From assembly GCF_009928415.1 (NCBI RefSeq), contig NZ_JAABNN010000016.1:53037-117036 (forward strand): 64,000 bases of DNA, written 5' to 3'. A program made the translations under genes and the position numbers. The notes under the pieces were generated by a model, which worked only from the letters and a program-made list of their open reading frames with translations, did no database searches and was not told the origin of the DNA. The stretch comes from Bacillus sp. USDA818B3_A. Lineage in GTDB: Bacteria > Bacillota > Bacilli > Bacillales > Cytobacillaceae. The stretch's first letter is position 1. Each line of letters starts with the position of its first letter. Shown here piece after piece: positions 36,298-45,891 of this stretch.

Positions 36298-36534
36298 TAA
36301 ATGAAGTAAGGAGGTACAGGTAAACTTCAATCGCAATGACCATAATAATCCAAACAAGCATGTAATACAACCAAAATAAATGGATTGCTCAAATTAAGGT
36401 ATTGATATTGCTAATTACAAGAATGTCGCAAAGCAGGTTAATTTATAATTATGGAGGTGTTCCCTATAGTGATTTTTATCATGCTTCCTTGATTTTACGC
36501 ATGTTTATCGAAGCTCTGGTGTATGAGCGCTCGC

Positions 36535-36699
36535 TTAAGATAAAGAAAAAGATGGAGGATGATAATAAATAACCTGGGAAAGAATTTTGCAGCCTTGAAT
36601 TCTTTCATAATTTTCTTTGGCTTCCTTTTCCGTCTCAAATTCAAACATTATAATTTTATTTCCCTTGGAGTGGTCGTTGTATACAGTAATGATCCACAT
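36535..36699 (-). CDS. 54-residue small protein, paralogue of the one at 42066
   Basis: Minus-strand ATG at 36699 follows GGGGG at a spacing of about 9. The product begins MWIITVYNDHSKGNKIIMFE, continues FETEKEAKENYERIQGCKIL, and stops at 36535. It matches the small protein at 42066-42227 (MWNITVFNN...FNTEKEAKKFLESIQGNKILTQIV). Conservation of the two copies at protein level supports real coding. It lies directly downstream of nothing; the citM-type gene 3' end is 44 bp away. Function is unknown. The remaining 36298-36534 stretch holds no gene that I can support. Confidence 0.7.
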   Translation of the reverse strand: MWIITVYNDHSKGNKIIMFEFETEKEAKENYERIQGCKILSQVIYYHPPSFSLS

Positions 36700-36742
36700 G
36701 GAATTAACCCCCGATTAAAAAATGAATTTTTCTACATTTTTG

Positions 36743-38044
36743 TTATAAAGAAATAACGCCTAAAACTAGTGCTGCTATTACCATTACTGTAGTGGTTCCT
36801 AGCGCCCATTTAATTAAGAAACGCTGTAAATCACTAAATTCAATTCCTACCATACCTATTAATAAATGTGCTGCTGCCACTAATGGGCTTAGTACGTGTA
36901 CAGGCTGTCCTAGTATGGAGGCACGGCCTATTTCGGCAGCGCTAATGCCATAAGACTCGGCAGCTTGGGCAATAATGGGAAGTACACCAAAATAAAATGC
37001 ATTATTGGACATAAAAAAAGTAAAGGGCGCGCTCAAAAAAGCGACAATCACTGGTAAATGCTGCCCAAAAGCTTCAGGAATCAATGACACTAAGGTAGTA
37101 GCCATCGCATCAATCATTTTTGTTCCTGACATAATACCTGTAAAAATACCAGCTGCAATAACAATGGAGACGACTGCTACTGCGTTACTTGCGTGTGAAG
37201 AGATTCGTTCTTGTTGCTCTTTTATTTTTGGATAATTAACTAATAAAGCAATAGCAAACGCAACCATAAATAAAATCATGAGCGGAATAACATCCATAAT
37301 TAACAAAACTATGAGAATGAGGGTTAAAGCAAAGTTAAACCATACCAGTTTTGGACGGCGATAGTTAAACTCCATTTTTGCACCCATTTCAGCCGCACTG
37401 GCCACCTCCCGAAATGCATCAATATCTATAACTCCAAGTCTCCTGCGTTCCATTTTTCCGAAAATAAAGGATATAACAAGAACCCATAAAAGCCCAAAAC
37501 CCATGACAGGAATGAGTGGCAGAAACAGCTCAGATGAGTCAAGCTTCAATGAAGTCATCGCCATTGCAGAAGCTCCTCCCCAAGGAGTCATATTCATTAC
37601 TCCCATTGAGGACATGGCTACTCCTGCAAGAATTAGAGGATTCATTCTTAGACGTTTATAAAGCGGAAGCAAAGACGAAACAGTAATCATATAGGTTGTG
37701 GTTCCATCACCATCTAAAGCAACCATCATCGACAGGACAGCTGTACCTACAACAATTTTTAAAGGATCACCTTTGACGACTTTTAAAATTTTGGCAATAA
37801 GCGGTTCGAATAAACCAGTATCAATCATAAGTCCAAAGTACAAAATGGCGAAAAAGATCATAATGGCGGTAGGGGCAATAGCTTTGACACCCTCAAACAT
37901 CATCGTACCCAAATCATTCACATAACCCCCGATTAGGCCAAATAGGATGGGAATGAGCATGAGAGCGACAAGGGGTGTTAATCGTTTTGACATAATTAAA
38001 TACATAAAAACTGCAACCATAGAAAAACCCAAAAAAGATAGCAT
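36743..38044 (-). CDS. citM: CitMHS-family citrate-metal:H+ symporter
   Basis: The 433-residue protein has about twelve membrane helices and the CitMHS hallmarks: MFEGVKAIAPTAIMIFFAILYFG, ALDGDGTTTYMITVSSLLPLYKRL and MNMTPWGGASAMAMTSL. Members take up citrate complexed with Mg2+ or Ca2+. The gene is divergent from a CitST-type two-component system and has a near-perfect cre box upstream. This is the control known for Bacillus citM: induction by citrate and repression by CcpA. AGGAGG precedes the ATG. Confidence 0.92.
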   Translation of the reverse strand: MLSFLGFSMVAVFMYLIMSKRLTPLVALMLIPILFGLIGGYVNDLGTMMFEGVKAIAPTAIMIFFAILYFGLMIDTGLFEPLIAKILKVVKGDPLKIVVGTAVLSMMVALDGDGTTTYMITVSSLLPLYKRLRMNPLILAGVAMSSMGVMNMTPWGGASAMAMTSLKLDSSELFLPLIPVMGFGLLWVLVISFIFGKMERRRLGVIDIDAFREVASAAEMGAKMEFNYRRPKLVWFNFALTLILIVLLIMDVIPLMILFMVAFAIALLVNYPKIKEQQERISSHASNAVAVVSIVIAAGIFTGIMSGTKMIDAMATTLVSLIPEAFGQHLPVIVAFLSAPFTFFMSNNAFYFGVLPIIAQAAESYGISAAEIGRASILGQPVHVLSPLVAAAHLLIGMVGIEFSDLQRFLIKWALGTTTVMVIAALVLGVISL

Positions 38045-38146
38045 ACATTATATCCTCCTTCGTTGTAAAAAGCGGGCCACAAAAAATCTTATTTTTCTTG
38101 GAGTAAAGTAAATCCATAAAAAAATACAAGAGTGTGACCTACTGAT

Positions 38147-38160
38147 TGTTAGCGCTTTCT
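38147..38160 (-). promoter_or_regulatory. cre box upstream of citM
   Basis: TGTTAGCGCTTTCT matches the cre consensus except at the last base and lies 103 bp before the citM start. Confidence 0.75.
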
Positions 38161-38265
38161 CAAAAAGGATAACACTGGTACAGTCAAAGGAATATATATA
38201 TTAAATATTTTTAATATTGTTAATAAATATAATTATTTTCATTTTTTTCACAGACAATTCTATAA

Positions 38266-38303
38266 TTCATCAATGTTACTAAATAGCCAGTAACATTGAT
38301 GAA
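38266..38303. promoter_or_regulatory. 15-bp-arm inverted repeat between citM and citS
   Basis: TTCATCAATGTTACT and AGTAACATTGATGAA are perfect arms around AAATAGCC. No T run follows on either strand. It lies just before a candidate citS promoter (TTGAAC 38306-38311, TACTAT 38329-38334). It may be an operator or a folded leader. Confidence 0.65.
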
Positions 38304-38391
38304 AGTTGAACTGAAAAAATTAGAATATTACTATAATTGTTATATAATAAAAGCAGTTACATTATGAAGGAATATAAGCGAGGGGAAATGA

Positions 38392-39984
38392 TTGGGCAAA
38401 AGAATTAAAAAAACACGGCTGCTAACACAAATGATTGTATTTATTTCTATTATTATTCTTCTTACGATTGTATCGGTAAGCGCCCTCTTTTCCTCTATGA
38501 TTGATGATATGATTAAAACTTCATTGGGAAACCAGGCTATGACAGTTGCGAAGATGACGTCTCAAAAGGAACAAATTATCAATGCTTTTAAGGATCCAAA
38601 TCCGTCTCTAACCATACAGCCCATTGCAGAAGAAATACGCAAAGCTACAGGTGCCGGCTATGTCGTAATTGGCAATAAAGAAAATATTCGTTACTCTCAC
38701 CATATAACAAAATATATTGGAAAGCCTATGGGTTCCAGCAACAAACCGGTATTTGAAAATAACGCCTCGATCATATACGAAGGAACTGGTATTTCGGGAA
38801 AAGCTATTAAAGCAAAGACCCCTATATATAATGAGGACGGAGAAATAATCGGTGTATCGTCCGTTGGTTTCTTAACCTCTGAAGTGGAGGGTAAGGTTCA
38901 TAGCTATCGCATTAAGTTAATTCATTTTACTGTTTTCATTTTGTTAATTGGGATTGGGGGGGCTATCATTATATCAAAGAGGGTAAAAAAATTGATTTTT
39001 AATCTCGAGCCCGAAGAAATATCTTTTTTGTTTAAAGAAAAAGAAGCGACCTTAGAATCGATTAGAGATGCCACCGTTGCAGTCAATAAAGATGGCAAAG
39101 TAACCTCCATCAATAAACGGGCAAGAGAGTTGTTGAAACACGATCACATTGAGAAAGGCATGAGAATGGAGCATGGGCGTTTAAACACGCTGATTAAATT
39201 CGTAATGGAAAATCAACAAAATATCATTAATCAAAAAGTAATCTTTGGCGAACTGCTCTATTTGGTTGATGGATCTCCCATACTAGAGAATCATAGAACA
39301 AGAGGAGCCGTATTAACTATACGGCCTGTCTCTGAAATAGAGGAGATTATAGATGAAGTTTCTAAAGTTCAAAACGTTTCTGAGCATATCCGCGCCCAAA
39401 ATCATGAGTATTTAAATAAATTAAATACTATTTATGGATTGATTACCCTGGAACAATATGACGAGGCAAGGGAACTGATTTCAGAAGAAGTCAAAGAACG
39501 TCAGGATATTGTGGTTTTCTTAACTTCTTCAGTGAAAGACCCTTTTATTGCCGCTTGTCTTCTTGGGAAAATAAATCGATCAAAGGAATTAAAAGTAGAC
39601 CTGGAAATCGATAAAGACAGTAACCTTGAGAGTATCCCCTCCACATTAAATACGAAACTATTTGTTTCAATACTTGGTAATCTAATAGATAATGCCATGG
39701 AGGCAGCGGTTCGGGCTAATTCTGACGGGGCCTATGTGAAAGTTTCTTTCACAGATATTGGAAGTGATATCATCTTTGATATAGAAGACAACGGCAACGG
39801 TATTCCCCAAGAATGGCAGGATAAGATTTTTATTCAAGGATTTACGACAAAAGAAGGAGAAAATCATGGCTTGGGACTAGCCATTGTTAAAAATGCGTTA
39901 AAAAGAATGGAAGGCGAGATTTTTATTTCAACCAGTGATTCAGGCGGAGCTCAATTTACCATTGTTTTACCAAAAGGCAAATAA
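38392..39984 (+). CDS. citS: CitA/DcuS-family sensor histidine kinase
   Basis: The 530-residue protein starts at TTG after AGGGG. It has membrane helices at about 13-36 and 178-198 around a PASta/Cache sensor (residues 40-175; YVVIGNKENIRYSHH). A cytoplasmic PAS domain follows. The dimerisation His is in RAQNHEYLNKLNTIYGLI, and the ATPase has NLIDNAMEA, DNGNGIP and GLGLAIVKNAL. This is the citrate/C4-dicarboxylate sensor group (CitA, DcuS, CitS). Divergent citM supports citrate as signal. Confidence 0.92.
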   Translation: MGKRIKKTRLLTQMIVFISIIILLTIVSVSALFSSMIDDMIKTSLGNQAMTVAKMTSQKEQIINAFKDPNPSLTIQPIAEEIRKATGAGYVVIGNKENIRYSHHITKYIGKPMGSSNKPVFENNASIIYEGTGISGKAIKAKTPIYNEDGEIIGVSSVGFLTSEVEGKVHSYRIKLIHFTVFILLIGIGGAIIISKRVKKLIFNLEPEEISFLFKEKEATLESIRDATVAVNKDGKVTSINKRARELLKHDHIEKGMRMEHGRLNTLIKFVMENQQNIINQKVIFGELLYLVDGSPILENHRTRGAVLTIRPVSEIEEIIDEVSKVQNVSEHIRAQNHEYLNKLNTIYGLITLEQYDEARELISEEVKERQDIVVFLTSSVKDPFIAACLLGKINRSKELKVDLEIDKDSNLESIPSTLNTKLFVSILGNLIDNAMEAAVRANSDGAYVKVSFTDIGSDIIFDIEDNGNGIPQEWQDKIFIQGFTTKEGENHGLGLAIVKNALKRMEGEIFISTSDSGGAQFTIVLPKGK

Positions 39985-40000
39985 GAGAGGGTTACGATAG

Positions 40001-40705
40001 ATGAGCAAAAGTTTAATCAAAGTAATGATTGTAGAAGATGATGAAACAGCGGCTAAAATTTATGAGAAATTTACAGATAAAACAGAAGGATTCCAAGTAG
40101 TGGCCATTGCAAATACGGGGAAACAGGCACTAGACATGCTTAATGTGTTTACTCCCGATCTCATTTTACTTGATGTCTTTCTTCCTGATATGAATGGGAT
40201 CGATTTATTATGGGAGATTAGGAAAAAACTGAGAAGCTTGGACGTTATTATGATTACAGCAGCTAATGATGTTGGCACGGTAAGTGAAGCGATCAGGGGA
40301 GGTGCATTCAGTTATATCCTTAAACCCGTTATGATAAACAAGTTCTTTGAGGTACTGGAACAATTCAAAGAAACTAGAGAAAAATTAGTCAAATTAACCA
40401 TTGTCGAACAGGAAGATGTTAATGATTTTTTCACGGTGAAAAAACCACGGGAAGATCCTTTAACACGGGAGGAGTTACCTGGAATACTGCCAAAGGGAAT
40501 TGACAAACATACATTAAAAAAAGTGAGACAGCAAATAAAGGATATAAATGAAAACATAAATGCAGATGAATTTTCAAAAATGATCGGAGCCAGTCATTCT
40601 ACTGGCAGGAGATATCTTGAGTATTTAGTTTCAATCAATGAGATGGAAGTAGAAGTTATTTACGGGACCATAGGACGCCCTGAAAGGAGATATCGGAAGA
40701 AGTAA
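40001..40705 (+). CDS. citT: CitT/DcuR-type response regulator
   Basis: The 234-residue protein has a receiver (KVMIVEDDETAAKIYEKF; phospho-acceptor in LILLDVFLPDMNG; LKPVM). A linker follows, then a C-terminal HTH region (NADEFSKMIGASHSTGRRYLEYLV) of the CitT/MalR/DcuR group. It follows the kinase by 16 bp. It likely binds the citM-citS intergenic region when phosphorylated. A terminator lies behind it. Confidence 0.92.
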   Translation: MSKSLIKVMIVEDDETAAKIYEKFTDKTEGFQVVAIANTGKQALDMLNVFTPDLILLDVFLPDMNGIDLLWEIRKKLRSLDVIMITAANDVGTVSEAIRGGAFSYILKPVMINKFFEVLEQFKETREKLVKLTIVEQEDVNDFFTVKKPREDPLTREELPGILPKGIDKHTLKKVRQQIKDINENINADEFSKMIGASHSTGRRYLEYLVSINEMEVEVIYGTIGRPERRYRKK

Positions 40706-40751
40706 TCTGGTCATTTTTTCTTTGCCAAAACAGTTTATAATTCTAAAAAGA

Positions 40752-40800
40752 AAATACCCGACTAAGGCTGTTCCCACACCTTAATCGGGTATTTCTATTT
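40752..40800 (+). terminator. Terminator after citST
   Basis: AAATACCCGACTAAGG pairs with CCTTAATCGGGTATTT (one mismatch) around a 13-nt loop and is followed by CTATTT. Confidence 0.8.
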
Positions 40801-40983
40801 CATCAATACAAAGAAGTTTAAAGTGTTTCCTAAAAAAATGTAGATTTCTGGGTATTTTCTAATTTAACAAACAGTAATGAAGTTCCAATTTTAGGGCTGG
40901 AGTCATCAAAACTACTTGAGAGGGGCGTATTTCTGCTAGGTTCAATTCCTAGGCAGTTCAGCCAAAAAGCTTATTCTAGTATT

Positions 40984-41868
40984 TTATATGTCTTTCCAAT
41001 CCAAATCTTTTATAAATTGTACGAATGCTCTTACCACATTCAACTCCAGAGACCTCTCATGATAATAAATCCACGTTCGTCGCAATATAGGATTTCCTTT
41101 ATTATCAATTAAATCAATCTTATATAAATCCTCTATCCCGTTAAGTGTCCTGCTAGAGAGAATACCATAGCCTAATCCATTTTTAACCATTTCCTTACAA
41201 GTATCCACTTGGTCGACTTCTATACTGACAAAAGCCGGTTGTGTGAAGTTTTCGGCCCACCAATTATCAACTACTGATTTTAATAAGTAGTCCCCTCTGT
41301 AATCGATCCTTGGAAGATGAGGAAGATCAGCGATGACAATTTCTTCTTTGGAGGTGACGCAAATTGTTTCTTCAAATAATTGATGTTTCAATAATCCCCG
41401 ACAACTGTAATCTCCCCGAACAAAACCAATATGAACCTCATTGTTATGCACAAGTTGAGAAACATCTTTGCTCCACCCTGTAATCACCTTAAATTCCACA
41501 TGAGGATACTGTTGTTTGAATAATTTCAAAATATGAGCAAGTTTATAATTCGCGAAAAAATTGGATACTCCCAATTTAAGTATCCCTGCCACTTCATTAT
41601 CTTTTGTACTGCCCATATGGAGCAGATTCTCTTTTATTTTTTGATAATGGGCAAGGGCTTCCTCCGCACAATGGGCAAGGTACTCTCCTTGCGGGGTAAA
41701 ATGAATCCCCCGACTTTCACGAGTTACGATTGTGGTCCCTAATTCCTCTTGCATATGCTTTAAACGATTGGTTAATGCAGGTTGTGTTATAAACAAAAGC
41801 TTAGCAGCTTTTGTTAAATTTTTTTCTCTATGAAGAACTTTCAGTATTTCCCAATCACGGTATTCCAT
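40984..41868 (-). CDS. LysR-family transcriptional regulator
   Basis: The 294-residue protein has the N-terminal LysR winged HTH (NLTKAAKLLFITQPALTNRLKHMQEELG) and a type 2 periplasmic-binding fold effector domain (LKLGVSNFFANYKLAHIL; GLGYGILSSRTL). LysR proteins usually control a divergent gene. Here that would be the small protein at 42066 and the FAH-type hydrolase at 42289. The effector is unknown. Confidence 0.92.
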   Translation of the reverse strand: MEYRDWEILKVLHREKNLTKAAKLLFITQPALTNRLKHMQEELGTTIVTRESRGIHFTPQGEYLAHCAEEALAHYQKIKENLLHMGSTKDNEVAGILKLGVSNFFANYKLAHILKLFKQQYPHVEFKVITGWSKDVSQLVHNNEVHIGFVRGDYSCRGLLKHQLFEETICVTSKEEIVIADLPHLPRIDYRGDYLLKSVVDNWWAENFTQPAFVSIEVDQVDTCKEMVKNGLGYGILSSRTLNGIEDLYKIDLIDNKGNPILRRTWIYYHERSLELNVVRAFVQFIKDLDWKDI

Positions 41869-42065
41869 TGTTCACACCCTGTTTATGCGATATAAAAATT
41901 TCTTATAAGTAAATATAATTATTTGCTATTTTATTTATTTCTATTATTGCACTATCCTTAATTGTAAGCAATCTATAATTCTATAGATGAAACATTCTAT
42001 GTTTGATCATTAACAGAAATAATACTTATAAACATAAAAAAGGTGAAAAAGTGAGGAATTTTTCA

Positions 42066-42227
42066 ATGTGGAATATCACTGTGTTTAATAATGGAAAAGA
42101 TTTAAGAATGTATGAGTTTAACACCGAAAAAGAAGCAAAAAAATTTCTCGAAAGTATTCAAGGTAATAAGATTCTTACACAGATTGTTTACTTTAATGAT
42201 CCATGTTTCGATTTAGTAACTAATTGA
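42066..42227 (+). CDS. 53-residue small protein, paralogue of the one at 36535
   Basis: The start at 42066 is set by alignment with the paralogue, both beginning MW-ITV. A GTG at 42051 after AAAAGGTG is an alternative. The protein reads MWNITVFNNGKDLRMYEFNT, then EKEAKKFLESIQGNKILTQI and a short tail. It looks like a compact beta-alpha-beta unit with no membrane part. It is divergent from the LysR gene and precedes the FAH hydrolase. Function is unknown. Confidence 0.68.
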   Translation: MWNITVFNNGKDLRMYEFNTEKEAKKFLESIQGNKILTQIVYFNDPCFDLVTN

Positions 42228-42288
42228 ATTCCTCTAAGTCCCGGGTAAATGACATTTAAATTTGTTGATGGAGTTGGTTGGTTTGGTA

Positions 42289-43086
42289 ATGCAGTTATTA
42301 CAAAAAACACAGACACTAATTCGTTATCAGAATCATAGTGGTAAAATATATTATGGAATTGTTGAGGATGATGAAATTTTACAATTGTCCAGTAATTTTA
42401 CTGAAATTGTAAACAATGAATTAAATTATGATGGAATAAGAGTTAAATTTAGTGATGTGAAAATTTTGGAGCCTGTAGCACCCTCAAAAGTGATTAATTT
42501 CGGCTGGACGTATGCGGAACACGCAAAGGAGACTGGGGGAAAGGCAAATCTAAAAGAGCCATTTTTGTTTTTAAAGCCGACAACTTCATTGATTCCAAAT
42601 GGCGGGGATATTATTCTTCCGTCAAGTGATTTAACAAATCAGGTGGAGATGGAAGGGGAAGTAGCACTCATTATCGGCAAGCGAGGCAAAAATATAAATG
42701 AAGAAGATGCATTGGATTATGTTTTTGGCTGTACGATATTTAATGACGTAACTGCAAGGGATCTTACAAAAAAGGATCCCCAGTTTACACGCGGTAAAGG
42801 TTTTGACACTTTTGGCCCATTGGGTCCGGGGATTGTGACAGGTATAGATCCCACCAATTTACGTATTGTTACCAAGTTAAACGGCAAAGTCGTTCAAGAG
42901 GGTAATACCAATCAGATGTCACTTTCCATACCTTTTCTAATTAGTTGGATTTCAAAAATTATGACACTTGAACCAGGTGATGTTTTGGCAACTGGTTCCC
43001 CTTCTGGCAGTTGTCCAATGAAATCAGGCGACTTCGTAACTGTGGAAGTAGAAAATATAGGTAAGCTAAGTAATTATGTAAAATAG
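42289..43086 (+). CDS. Fumarylacetoacetate-hydrolase (FAH)-family protein
   Basis: The protein is about 265 residues. The start is uncertain (TTG 42262, ATG 42268 or ATG 42289); ATG 42289 fits the usual N-terminus. FAH-fold features are KVINFGWTYAEHAKETG, the metal ligands in EMEGEVALIIGKRG (Glu-x-Glu) and FNDVTARDL (Asp), and TGSPSGSCPMKSGD near the end. Family enzymes cleave or decarboxylate acylpyruvates and hydroxymuconates in aromatic breakdown, or act as oxaloacetate decarboxylase. The exact reaction is not resolved. The divergent LysR regulator may induce it. Confidence 0.88.
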   Translation: MQLLQKTQTLIRYQNHSGKIYYGIVEDDEILQLSSNFTEIVNNELNYDGIRVKFSDVKILEPVAPSKVINFGWTYAEHAKETGGKANLKEPFLFLKPTTSLIPNGGDIILPSSDLTNQVEMEGEVALIIGKRGKNINEEDALDYVFGCTIFNDVTARDLTKKDPQFTRGKGFDTFGPLGPGIVTGIDPTNLRIVTKLNGKVVQEGNTNQMSLSIPFLISWISKIMTLEPGDVLATGSPSGSCPMKSGDFVTVEVENIGKLSNYVK

Positions 43087-43269
43087 TAAAAAAGTGATGA
43101 ATGGGTGACTAATTTATATTTCATCAAGGAAAGGGAAATTTAAATTCACTGAAAGTAAATGTACATTACCTACAGTTTTTTAATTCTATAAGTATCCACT
43201 AAAATCTTAGCAGTTTTTGTCATTCTTAAATGATTATTTTTTTGGAAGTATTCTCAGTAAATTGATCAT

Positions 43270-43352
43270 TATTAAAAAAACTATAAAATCAGACCTAAAT
43301 TTTAAAAAACGCCTTCAAAATTTCTAATTTGAAGGCGTTTTTTGACGTTTTG
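43270..43352 (+). repeat. Dispersed hairpin element, copy A (also acts as terminator)
   Basis: CTATAAAATCA followed 16 bp later by AAAAAACGCCTTCAAA / TTTGAAGGCGTTTTTT (43304-43343), with GACG behind it. Copy B at 52160-52236 shares the layout with paired changes in the stem. The T run makes copy A a good terminator for the FAH gene. The surrounding 43087-43564 stretch holds no gene that I can support; a mirror of part of the stem (CCCTCAAATTAGAAAAATT) follows at 43365-43385. Confidence 0.7.
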
Positions 43353-43564
43353 ACCCCCAAAAATGCCCTCAAATTAGAAAAATTGAAACTCGCTTTACCT
43401 TTCAAATCTCGATATTGTAAAGGTGCTGAAGATATAGGCTTTTTCATAAAGCCTCCCAATAGCACATGGTAATGAAAAGGTATCATAAGTATTTACATCC
43501 TTAAGAGCATTTTCTTCACATTTTATATCCAGAAGCAATTTTATTAAAAGAAAGGCAGTGGTTG

Positions 43565-44563
43565 ATGATGGCCAGGTTTAGAATGGTGCGTACAGATTTT
43601 TGGAAGAATCCTCTTGTTTCGGAAGAGATGAGCGCTGAGGACAAATATTTTTATCTATATCTTCTGACGAATCCTGAGACAACTCAAATTGGAATCTATA
43701 AGATTACGAAAAAACAAATGGCCTTTGATTTGGGCTATTCGATTGAAAGTGTACATTCGTTAATGGAACGATTTATCACGCATCACAAGTTAATTCGTTA
43801 CAATCCCGAAACAAGAGAACTCGCGATTAAATACTGGGGGAAAGATAATCTGCAAAAAGGCGGAAAACCGGTAATGGATTGTATTTTTTCAGAATTAAAG
43901 GATGTAGAAGATCGCTCACTGATTCAATATGTTTTGGAGCCGATTCAAAAACAGGAAATTCGCAGCCTATTTGAATCTTTTTGTGAACAAGAAGAGATCA
44001 CTTTCGGCAGTGAAGCTAGCGTCCAAAATGAAAATGAAACAGATCTAGCTCTTACATATGGAGACGGAGACGATACGTTGACGACTCGTTATACGACAAG
44101 GGGGCAAAAAGAAAAAGAAGAAGAAGAAATAGAAAAAGAAAAACAACAACAAGAAGATCTTCCTCCATACATAGAGAAACATCCAAACCTAGTGAATCAG
44201 CAAAAAACAGAAGATGTGAAAGAAATCGTAGAGTTTTGGGACTGCAATGGTTTTGGCTTTTCAAATATCAATGCGAAACAGCAGCTATTAGCCTGGTTGG
44301 ATGATTCCAGCTTCATGCAGCCGAAAGAAGTGATTTTAAAAGCGATGAATATTGCTTGTGCCAATAATAAGCGGAGGCTGAATTATGTGGTTGGGATTCT
44401 AAAAAACTGGGAAAATGAATCGTTACTGACGTTAGAGGAAATTGATTCGTTTCATGATAACAAAAAGTCGTTACCTAAACAGAAGCAGCCTATTCATTCT
44501 TTTCCGATCGGAAGACAAATTCCACGTGGATTTGAACTGGATCTAACAGCGGGTGAAGAGTGA
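43565..44563 (+). CDS. Phage-type replisome organiser (DnaD-like)
   Basis: The protein is about 332 residues; ATGs at 43565 and 43568 are equivalent, with AAAGG upstream. The N-terminal winged helix (RMVRTDFWKNPLVSEEMSAEDKYFYLYLLTNP) is typical of phage replication proteins of Firmicutes. A charged linker (KEKEEEEIEKEKQQQ) and a C-terminal DnaD domain follow (FGFSNINAKQQLLAWLDDSS...KRRLNYVVGILKNW). It loads helicase at an origin. It overlaps the DnaB-like helicase gene by 4 bp. No integrase or origin was recognised nearby, so this is a partial prophage or mobile replication module. Confidence 0.85.
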   Translation: MMARFRMVRTDFWKNPLVSEEMSAEDKYFYLYLLTNPETTQIGIYKITKKQMAFDLGYSIESVHSLMERFITHHKLIRYNPETRELAIKYWGKDNLQKGGKPVMDCIFSELKDVEDRSLIQYVLEPIQKQEIRSLFESFCEQEEITFGSEASVQNENETDLALTYGDGDDTLTTRYTTRGQKEKEEEEIEKEKQQQEDLPPYIEKHPNLVNQQKTEDVKEIVEFWDCNGFGFSNINAKQQLLAWLDDSSFMQPKEVILKAMNIACANNKRRLNYVVGILKNWENESLLTLEEIDSFHDNKKSLPKQKQPIHSFPIGRQIPRGFELDLTAGEE

Positions 44564-45825
44564 TGAGTGTAGTGGAGAAAGCATTCTTAGGGAGTTTGAT
44601 GAAGGCAGAGTATTTACTCAAGGATACCGTGGTCCTGCCTGAACATCTTGAAAGTACACGGCATAAAGAATTAATGCGAAGAATGTTGGAATTAAACTGT
44701 GCGGGTAAGAATGTTGATTTGATCTCTTTGACCACCTTACCCGAGCTTGATTCATTCGGCGGCATGTCTTACCTGTCGGAACTGTTATCGTTTGCGGAAC
44801 CTGAAAAATTTGAAGGAATGGAGAAGCTGATTCTTGACCAATGGAAGGAGCGGGAGAAGAAAAATATCTTGACGCTTGCTGCCTTAAATGATTGGGAGAT
44901 TACTAGAGTAATTACCGAATTGGATAAAATCAACCAAATGAAGATGTCGGACCACACGTCATTACAACTAGCTTTGTCCCAAGTCTATGAGGCGCCATGG
45001 GAAGATCAAGCAACGCTCCATAGTGCCACCACGGGAATCAAAAAGCTCGACGAAGTGACGGGGGGCTTTCAGGATGGGGAAGTAACAATCCTTGCAGCCA
45101 GACCATCGATGGGGAAAACCGATGTGATGCTTCATTTTGCCAAAATGGCTGGTTGGGCAGGATACTTGCCGCTCGTATTTTCCCTGGAAATGCCGGAAAG
45201 GCTGATTACCACCCGATTAATCGCCTCAACAGGGGGCATTAACCGAGCAAAAATGCGGGATCCGAAAAGAATGCTCAGTCAAAGTCAAAAGGATCAATGG
45301 TCGGATGTCATTGGTGCTCTCAATGAAACCCATATTCAAATTTTCGATGGGGCAGGACAATCGGTTGCTGAAATAAGAGCGAAAACGCGGAAAATGATCA
45401 ATCAATTTCCATCTAGGAAACCGATTATTTTTATCGATTATTTAACATTGATCCAATCAGGTCAAAGTTACGGAGGAAATTCCCACTTACAAGTCACTGA
45501 AATCTCTAAATCCCTGAAAACAATGGCGAAGGATTTTAATTGTCCGGTCATTTGTTTGGCGCAGCTTAATCGCTCCGTGGAATCAAGAGCCGATAAACGA
45601 CCAATGATGTCTGACATTCGGGAATCGGGCAGTGTGGAACAAGATGCCGATGTCATTTTATTTTTATATCGGGAGTCCTATTATGACAAGGAAACGGACA
45701 ATCATTCCCTTGAAATGATTATCTCGAAAAACCGAAATGGTCCAGTTGGAAGCATCATGATGAATTATAACGAGCATACAGGAAGAATTGAGGACCAAAT
45801 GGAAACGAGTCCTACTTTTGCATAA
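44560..45825 (+). CDS. DnaB-like replicative helicase
   Basis: The 421-residue protein has a DnaB N-terminal domain (EKAFLGSLMKAEYLLKDTVVLPEHL) and a RecA-fold helicase domain. Walker A is RPSMGKT (181-187), Walker B is IIFIDYLTLI, and LAQLNRSVESRADKRPMMSDIRESGSVEQDADVILFLYRE is the DnaB C-terminal signature. It is shorter than chromosomal DnaC/DnaB (about 450), as is usual for phage copies. It unwinds DNA at the fork and is loaded by the preceding DnaD-like protein. Confidence 0.92.
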   Translation: MMSVVEKAFLGSLMKAEYLLKDTVVLPEHLESTRHKELMRRMLELNCAGKNVDLISLTTLPELDSFGGMSYLSELLSFAEPEKFEGMEKLILDQWKEREKKNILTLAALNDWEITRVITELDKINQMKMSDHTSLQLALSQVYEAPWEDQATLHSATTGIKKLDEVTGGFQDGEVTILAARPSMGKTDVMLHFAKMAGWAGYLPLVFSLEMPERLITTRLIASTGGINRAKMRDPKRMLSQSQKDQWSDVIGALNETHIQIFDGAGQSVAEIRAKTRKMINQFPSRKPIIFIDYLTLIQSGQSYGGNSHLQVTEISKSLKTMAKDFNCPVICLAQLNRSVESRADKRPMMSDIRESGSVEQDADVILFLYRESYYDKETDNHSLEMIISKNRNGPVGSIMMNYNEHTGRIEDQMETSPTFA

Positions 45826-45891
45826 CTTTAAACTAATCTTTTATTACTATAACCGCTTTAGCTAAAATATCTAATCTAGAGGTGTTATTTC

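Noticed and set aside
36559..36756. 65-codon plus-strand frame
   Set aside because: It lies opposite the 54-residue minus-strand gene, which has a conserved paralogue and a ribosome site.
43295..43486. 63-codon minus-strand frame
   Set aside because: It crosses hairpin element A and has no start signal or family.
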